Shown here: in pieces, positions 6,135 to 9,021 of the stretch
Numbering within the stretch: position 1 is the stretch's first letter
Layout: every line of letters starts with the position of its first letter
Assembly: GCA_044375695.1 (NCBI GenBank)
Contig: JBILMG010000030.1
Location: 1 to 9,021, forward strand
Reading direction: 5' to 3'
Length of the DNA: 9,021 nt
Source: DATDYW01 sp044375695
Lineage (GTDB): Bacteria; Patescibacteriota; Minisyncoccia; Phycocordibacterales; JAACPR01
Program-made: the position numbers and the translations under genes
Notes under the pieces: generated by a model
The model's input: only the letters and a program-made list of their open reading frames with translations
Told to the model about the DNA's origin: nothing
The model's database searches: none

Positions 6135-7405
6135 TCGACGAGCGAACCAAGCAGGAGGCGCGACGACGGGCGCTCGCCATCACCGAAACCATCGAGCGGC
6201 ACCACACCCGAGCCGACGGCATCATCGTCTGCGCCATCAACGATTCTGAGAAAGACGGCGGGCGCGAGCGGCCGCTCGTCGACGACCTCGGGGATTTCCT
6301 GCCCTTCACCGACTACTTCGGCCGGCGGGACATTGGCGACCGGCACATCGCCTTCCTGGAAGCTCGCGGCGGCGAGCTCGCGTACCGCTACGCCTTCGAC
6401 TTCACCGACATGCTGCTCGGTCTCGCCTGGCGCCTCGCGGGCCCCTACGCGGACGAGGCGTCTCGGCGAGCTCTCGCGCGCTGCGCCGACGCCTTCCTCG
6501 CGCGGCACTGGGACGGGCAGGCCGTGCGCTCCTACCGGTTCGGGCCGCTCGCCCCGGCGCTCCTGTCGGGACAGGACACGGCCTTCGTCGAGGCCTTCCT
6601 CGAGCTGTCAGATCCTACCGGCGACGCCGCGTGGGCCAGCCGCGCCGAATCGCTCGCCGCCGCGTTCACCGCGGCACCGCTCTTCGAAGCCTCGGGTCTG
6701 GTCCCCGACACGATTGCCCGCGGGAAATTTGCCGGCCTCGCGCTGTCGCTCCTGCGCCCCGAATCGGCTGGTCGCGCCCGCATGGTCAAGGCCAACGCGA
6801 ACCTGGGCTTCGGCTTCCTCGAGGCGAAGCGCCGAGGCCTCGCCTGGGCCAATGAGCCCCTCGAGAAGCTGACCCGTGCCATTCTCGACGGCGTCAGGGA
6901 AAACGGCGGCGCGCCCGGCAACGACCTCTTGCCGCGCGCCACGAGAACGCCCGACCTGCTGGCCGCCTTCTCGACGATCGATTTCCTCTGCGACGCCGCC
7001 GCGCTTTCGGGGAGCGGCGAGCTGCTCGACGCCGCTAGGGGCATCGCGAACTTCTGGCTCGCGCAGCAGTCTCCGGTGACCGGCTTGTTCCCGAAGAAAG
7101 CTGGCGGCAAAACCACCTACGTCGATTCCGAAACCGACATGTCGGTGGCGCTGCTGCGCCTATGGGAGCACACGGGCGACGACGCTCACCTAAGCTCGGC
7201 GATCCGCTGCGTGGACGGGGTGCACCGCTTCCACTTCCGCGAGCGCGGGCTGGTGCTCGAGGTAGACGTGGCGAGCGGCGAAGTTGCCGACCCCCTCCTG
7301 AAAGGAAAGTTCCAGGCGCTCGCCCTGAAGCCGCTCATCTACATGATTGACGGCCGGCGAATCATCGATTCGCCGGAGCTCGAACGGCTGATGCGGGATC
7401 GCTAG
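6131..7405 (+). CDS. Uncharacterised helical protein, possible alpha/alpha-toroid carbohydrate enzyme
   Basis: A 424-residue soluble protein with no signal peptide or membrane helix. It starts at ATG 6131 inside the ATGA overlap with the nitroreductase fusion, so the two are probably translated together. An in-frame extension back to 5933 only overlaps the upstream gene in another frame and is rejected. No family is recognised with certainty. The sequence is a series of amphipathic helix pairs with aromatic and acidic residues at turns: YRYAFDFTDMLLGLAWRL (85-102), PRATRTPDLLAAFSTIDFL (268-286), GIANFWLAQQSPVTGLFPK (304-322) and YVDSETDMSVALLRLWEHTGD (330-350). This recalls (alpha/alpha)-barrel proteins such as six-hairpin glycosidases and sugar epimerases. 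By context it could act on a nucleotide- or lipid-linked sugar. Catalytic residues cannot be named. The fold call is inference; the coding call is strong. Confidence 0.85.
   Translation: MIDERTKQEARRRALAITETIERHHTRADGIIVCAINDSEKDGGRERPLVDDLGDFLPFTDYFGRRDIGDRHIAFLEARGGELAYRYAFDFTDMLLGLAWRLAGPYADEASRRALARCADAFLARHWDGQAVRSYRFGPLAPALLSGQDTAFVEAFLELSDPTGDAAWASRAESLAAAFTAAPLFEASGLVPDTIARGKFAGLALSLLRPESAGRARMVKANANLGFGFLEAKRRGLAWANEPLEKLTRAILDGVRENGGAPGNDLLPRATRTPDLLAAFSTIDFLCDAAALSGSGELLDAARGIANFWLAQQSPVTGLFPKKAGGKTTYVDSETDMSVALLRLWEHTGDDAHLSSAIRCVDGVHRFHFRERGLVLEVDVASGEVADPLLKGKFQALALKPLIYMIDGRRIIDSPELERLMRDR
7354..7376. other. Perfect 10-bp stem-loop near the convergent gene ends
   Basis: CCGGCGAATC (7354-7363) and GATTCGCCGG (7367-7376) are perfect reverse complements around a 3-base loop, ATC. 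It lies within the last codons of the helical protein gene, 27 bases before its stop, and about 26 bases past the stop of the convergent glycosyltransferase gene on the other strand. No U-tract follows on either strand. It may mark or protect a 3' mRNA end, or slow converging polymerases. A coding coincidence (RRIIDSP) is not excluded. Confidence 0.5.
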
Positions 7406-8505
7406 CCGCGCGCGAACGACGCGACCGACTCGGCCCGCGACGTCCAGCTCGCGGCGCGGGCAATTTTTTGGCCGCGGGCGGCGCGATCGGCCGAAGACGC
7501 GTCATCGGGAACAGAGGCTACGGCCGCCGCGAGCGCGGCCGCGTCTCCGGGCGGCACGAGGATCGCGGTCTCCGGCGAGAGCGTCTCGCGCAGGCTCGGG
7601 ATGTCCGAGGCGACGACCGGCGTCCCGCTGGCGAGGTACTCGTAGAGCTTGAGCGGCGAGGTGTAGCGCGCGGAGAGCGCGTCTTCGGCCAGGTTCGGCA
7701 GAACGGCCACATCGGCCGCGCGGAGGAAGCGCGGCACATCGCCGTGCGGCACGCGCCCGACGATGCGCAGATTTTTAACGGCGCCGAATTCGGCGCGAAA
7801 GCGCGAGAGGTCGAGGTCGGTGCCGCCGACGATCGCCACTTCCCAGCCCGCGGGCAAGAGCGCCGCGGCGCGCGCGAGCACCTGCGCGCCTTTCCAGCCG
7901 TAGAGGTGCCCGGCGTAGACGGCGAGGCGCGCCTCGGGCGAAAAGCCGAGCGCCGCGCGGCACTCCTCCTTCCCCGCGGCGATGCAAAACTTTTCGAAGT
8001 CGACGGCGTCGGGCGCGACCAGAATTTTCTCGCGCGGCACGCCGCGGGCAGCGTAGTCGTCCGCGAGGCCGCGGGAAATGGCGACGACCTTCACGCCGAG
8101 GGCGAGCGAGAGGCGCACGGCCCAGTTCCACTCCCCGCGGTGAGTCTCCCACGCCGCGACGCGGCCGAGCAGGCGGGGCACCGCCGCAGCCAGGTACTCG
8201 CGGGAAATAACGGCGTCGCCACGACGCGCGCGCAGCGCCGCGGCGAGCCCGCCCAAGACCGCGAACTGCAGGCTCTCGAAGAGGAAGCCGATTCGCCCGA
8301 AGCGCACGGTGTCGAGCACCGGCACGCGCAGAATCTTGACGGTATCAGGCAGCCCGTAAACCTCTCGCGCGTCGCCAGAGGTTCTGCGGCGCGGCACGAC
8401 GACCGTCACGCTGCCGCGCGCGGCAAAAGCCTTCGCCATGGCCGCCACCTGAATCCCGTGCGCCTTCTCGGTCGGGAAGCGAATGTTCGCGAGGAGGTAA
8501 ATCAT
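7402..8505 (-). CDS. GT4-like glycosyltransferase (GT-B fold)
   Basis: A 367-residue cytoplasmic retaining glycosyltransferase candidate. ATG 8505 is chosen because MIYLLANIRFPTEKAHGIQ is the characteristic N-terminus of this group, and because ATG overlaps the upstream stop as ATGA (8505-8502). An in-frame start at 8556 would only add sequence overlapping the upstream gene. The N-terminal acceptor domain spans about 1-160. The C-terminal donor domain begins near 190: AVYAGHLYGWKGAQVL (195-210), GWEVAIVGG (220-228), VPHGDVPRFLRAADVAVLPN (252-271), and the nucleotide-sugar motif SPLKLYEYLASGTPVVASD (283-301). The second Glu of the EX7E motif (Glu289) is present; the first position is Tyr281, as is common in SPLKLFEY-type members. 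Donor and acceptor sugars are unknown. It forms an operon with the amidotransferase upstream and converges on the helical protein gene. Confidence 0.92.
   Translation of the reverse strand: MIYLLANIRFPTEKAHGIQVAAMAKAFAARGSVTVVVPRRRTSGDAREVYGLPDTVKILRVPVLDTVRFGRIGFLFESLQFAVLGGLAAALRARRGDAVISREYLAAAVPRLLGRVAAWETHRGEWNWAVRLSLALGVKVVAISRGLADDYAARGVPREKILVAPDAVDFEKFCIAAGKEECRAALGFSPEARLAVYAGHLYGWKGAQVLARAAALLPAGWEVAIVGGTDLDLSRFRAEFGAVKNLRIVGRVPHGDVPRFLRAADVAVLPNLAEDALSARYTSPLKLYEYLASGTPVVASDIPSLRETLSPETAILVPPGDAAALAAAVASVPDDASSADRAARGQKIARAASWTSRAESVASFARG
7433..7469 (+). terminator. Candidate intrinsic terminator for the nitroreductase/helical-protein operon
   Basis: GCCCGCG (7433-7439) pairs perfectly with CGCGGGC (7455-7461) around a 15-base loop, followed directly by AATTTTTT (7462-7469), which contains six T residues. 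It lies 28 bases past the plus-strand stop, inside the 3' coding region of the convergent glycosyltransferase gene. GC-rich stem plus T-tract is the standard intrinsic form. The long loop, and the fact that these bases also encode protein on the other strand, lower the certainty. Confidence 0.42.
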
Positions 8506-9021
8506 AGTCGCGCGTCGAACTCGCGAGCCCAGAGCCGAAAGGCCAAAAGGCCCCACAGCGACGGGAAGAGGTAGCGCTCTTTAGACACGTGCGCCTCGAG
8601 CATGCGGGAGACCGCCGGCCAATCGAAGAGCGGGTCGGTGGGCGCGTGGAAACCTGGCAAGAGCGCCGCCCTGGCGAGATCGGCCACCGGCCCGCGCCGC
8701 AGCCACTTGGCGCCAGGCGAGAACCAGCCGCGCTTCTGCTGCGAGAGCAGGAACGACGGGAGCCGAGAGCGGAACGCCTCCTTGAGCACGCGCTTGGTGC
8801 CAAAAATTCCAACCTTGTGCGCGGTCGGCGTGCGGTCTGCCTCGTCGGCCACCAGGTCGTCGAGGAGCGGCACGCGAATCTCGAGCCCGTGAGACATCGA
8901 CATTTTGTCGCCGCGCAGGAGCGCCTCGTCGACGAGCCAAGAGCGGCGGTCGGCCGACATGAACGCGCGCCCGAAGTCGCCGTTTTCGGCGTCGGCGCCA
9001 GACAGGAAACGCTCCGCGAAC
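8502..9021 (-). CDS. Asparagine-synthase-like amidotransferase, C-terminal part (5' end cut by window edge)
   Basis: The frame is open from the right edge to TGA at 8504-8502, giving 172 residues of a protein usually about 600 long. The start and the N-terminal glutaminase domain are outside the window. The visible part matches the end of the synthetase domain: WLVDEALLRGDKMSMSHGLE with IRVPLLDDLV after it, and GTKRVLKEAFRSRLPSFLL followed by QQKRGWFSPGAKWLR. The family uses glutamine and ATP to convert a carboxylate to an amide. In O-antigen and capsule loci, members amidate sugar acids rather than making free asparagine, and that is the preferred reading here from context. No stop or frameshift interrupts the fragment. 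Its stop overlaps the glycosyltransferase start as ATGA, so the two are probably translationally coupled. Its promoter lies beyond the window. Confidence 0.9.
   Translation of the reverse strand, partial: FAERFLSGADAENGDFGRAFMSADRRSWLVDEALLRGDKMSMSHGLEIRVPLLDDLVADEADRTPTAHKVGIFGTKRVLKEAFRSRLPSFLLSQQKRGWFSPGAKWLRRGPVADLARAALLPGFHAPTDPLFDWPAVSRMLEAHVSKERYLFPSLWGLLAFRLWAREFDARL

Noticed and set aside
7636..7663. Apparent loss of the first Glu in the EX7E motif of the glycosyltransferase (Tyr281)
   Set aside because: Members with a SPLKLFEY-type motif often lack that first Glu, so this is not evidence of inactivation.
7781..7796. Perfect 16-bp palindrome GCGCCGAATTCGGCGC
   Set aside because: It lies inside glycosyltransferase coding sequence (Ala-Glu-Phe-Gly-Ala region). 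A palindrome of this length can arise by chance in a GC-rich 9-kb stretch, and nothing around it suggests function.
7468..8574. Long plus-strand open frame (368 codons) opposite the glycosyltransferase gene
   Set aside because: It is Arg/Gly/Glu-rich with no recognisable motif and lies antisense to a clear GT4 gene. GC-rich DNA commonly produces such mirror frames.
1..9021. Defence system, CRISPR array, mobile element or RNA gene
   Set aside because: No regularly spaced repeats, transposase or integrase motifs, or tRNA/rRNA-like sequence were seen. The coding content is all glycan-related or unassigned.

Overview
This GC-rich window (roughly two thirds G+C) is one continuous surface-polysaccharide biosynthesis locus. 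The style suggests a Patescibacteria/CPR bacterium, probably a high-GC parcubacterium of the Kaiserbacteria/Adlerbacteria kind. That placement is an inference from three things: the membrane ligase with a TPR-like tail, whose start and mid-protein motif resemble those lineages; the form of the flippase N-terminus; and very tight gene packing without recognisable Shine-Dalgarno sequences. No rRNA, tRNA, insertion sequence or CRISPR array is visible.

Layout from left to right: (1) the minus-strand O-antigen ligase/polymerase-like membrane protein with a C-terminal TPR-like region, cut by the left edge (1-1977); (2) a 71-bp head-to-head promoter region carrying an inverted repeat (1978-2048); (3) a plus-strand Wzx-type oligosaccharide flippase (2049-3293); (4) a minus-strand fusion of an FkbM-type methyltransferase with a second class I methyltransferase (3290-4822); (5) an 88-bp head-to-head region (4823-4910); (6) a plus-strand nitroreductase fused to a degenerate methyltransferase-like domain (4911-6134); (7) a translationally coupled, unrecognised all-helical protein resembling alpha/alpha-toroid carbohydrate enzymes (6131-7405); (8) a minus-strand GT4-like glycosyltransferase (7402-8505), coupled to (9) the C-terminal end of a glutamine-hydrolysing asparagine-synthase-like amidotransferase cut by the right edge (8502-9021).

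A plausible division of labour, from family knowledge: the glycosyltransferase builds a lipid-linked glycan; the methyltransferases, amidotransferase and possibly the nitroreductase modify sugars or attached groups; the flippase moves the lipid-linked unit across the membrane; and the ligase-family protein polymerises it or transfers it to its final acceptor. The window shows nothing that identifies the sugar.

The arrangement is unusual for a glycan locus because genes alternate strands. Both convergent junctions share the same four bases, CTAG, as the two stop codons. Both same-strand junctions use ATGA stop/start overlaps. Both divergent promoters sit so close to the start codons that transcripts would be leaderless or nearly so. 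The most novel candidates are the two two-domain methyltransferase-containing fusions that face each other across one promoter region, and the unassigned helical protein coupled to the nitroreductase fusion.
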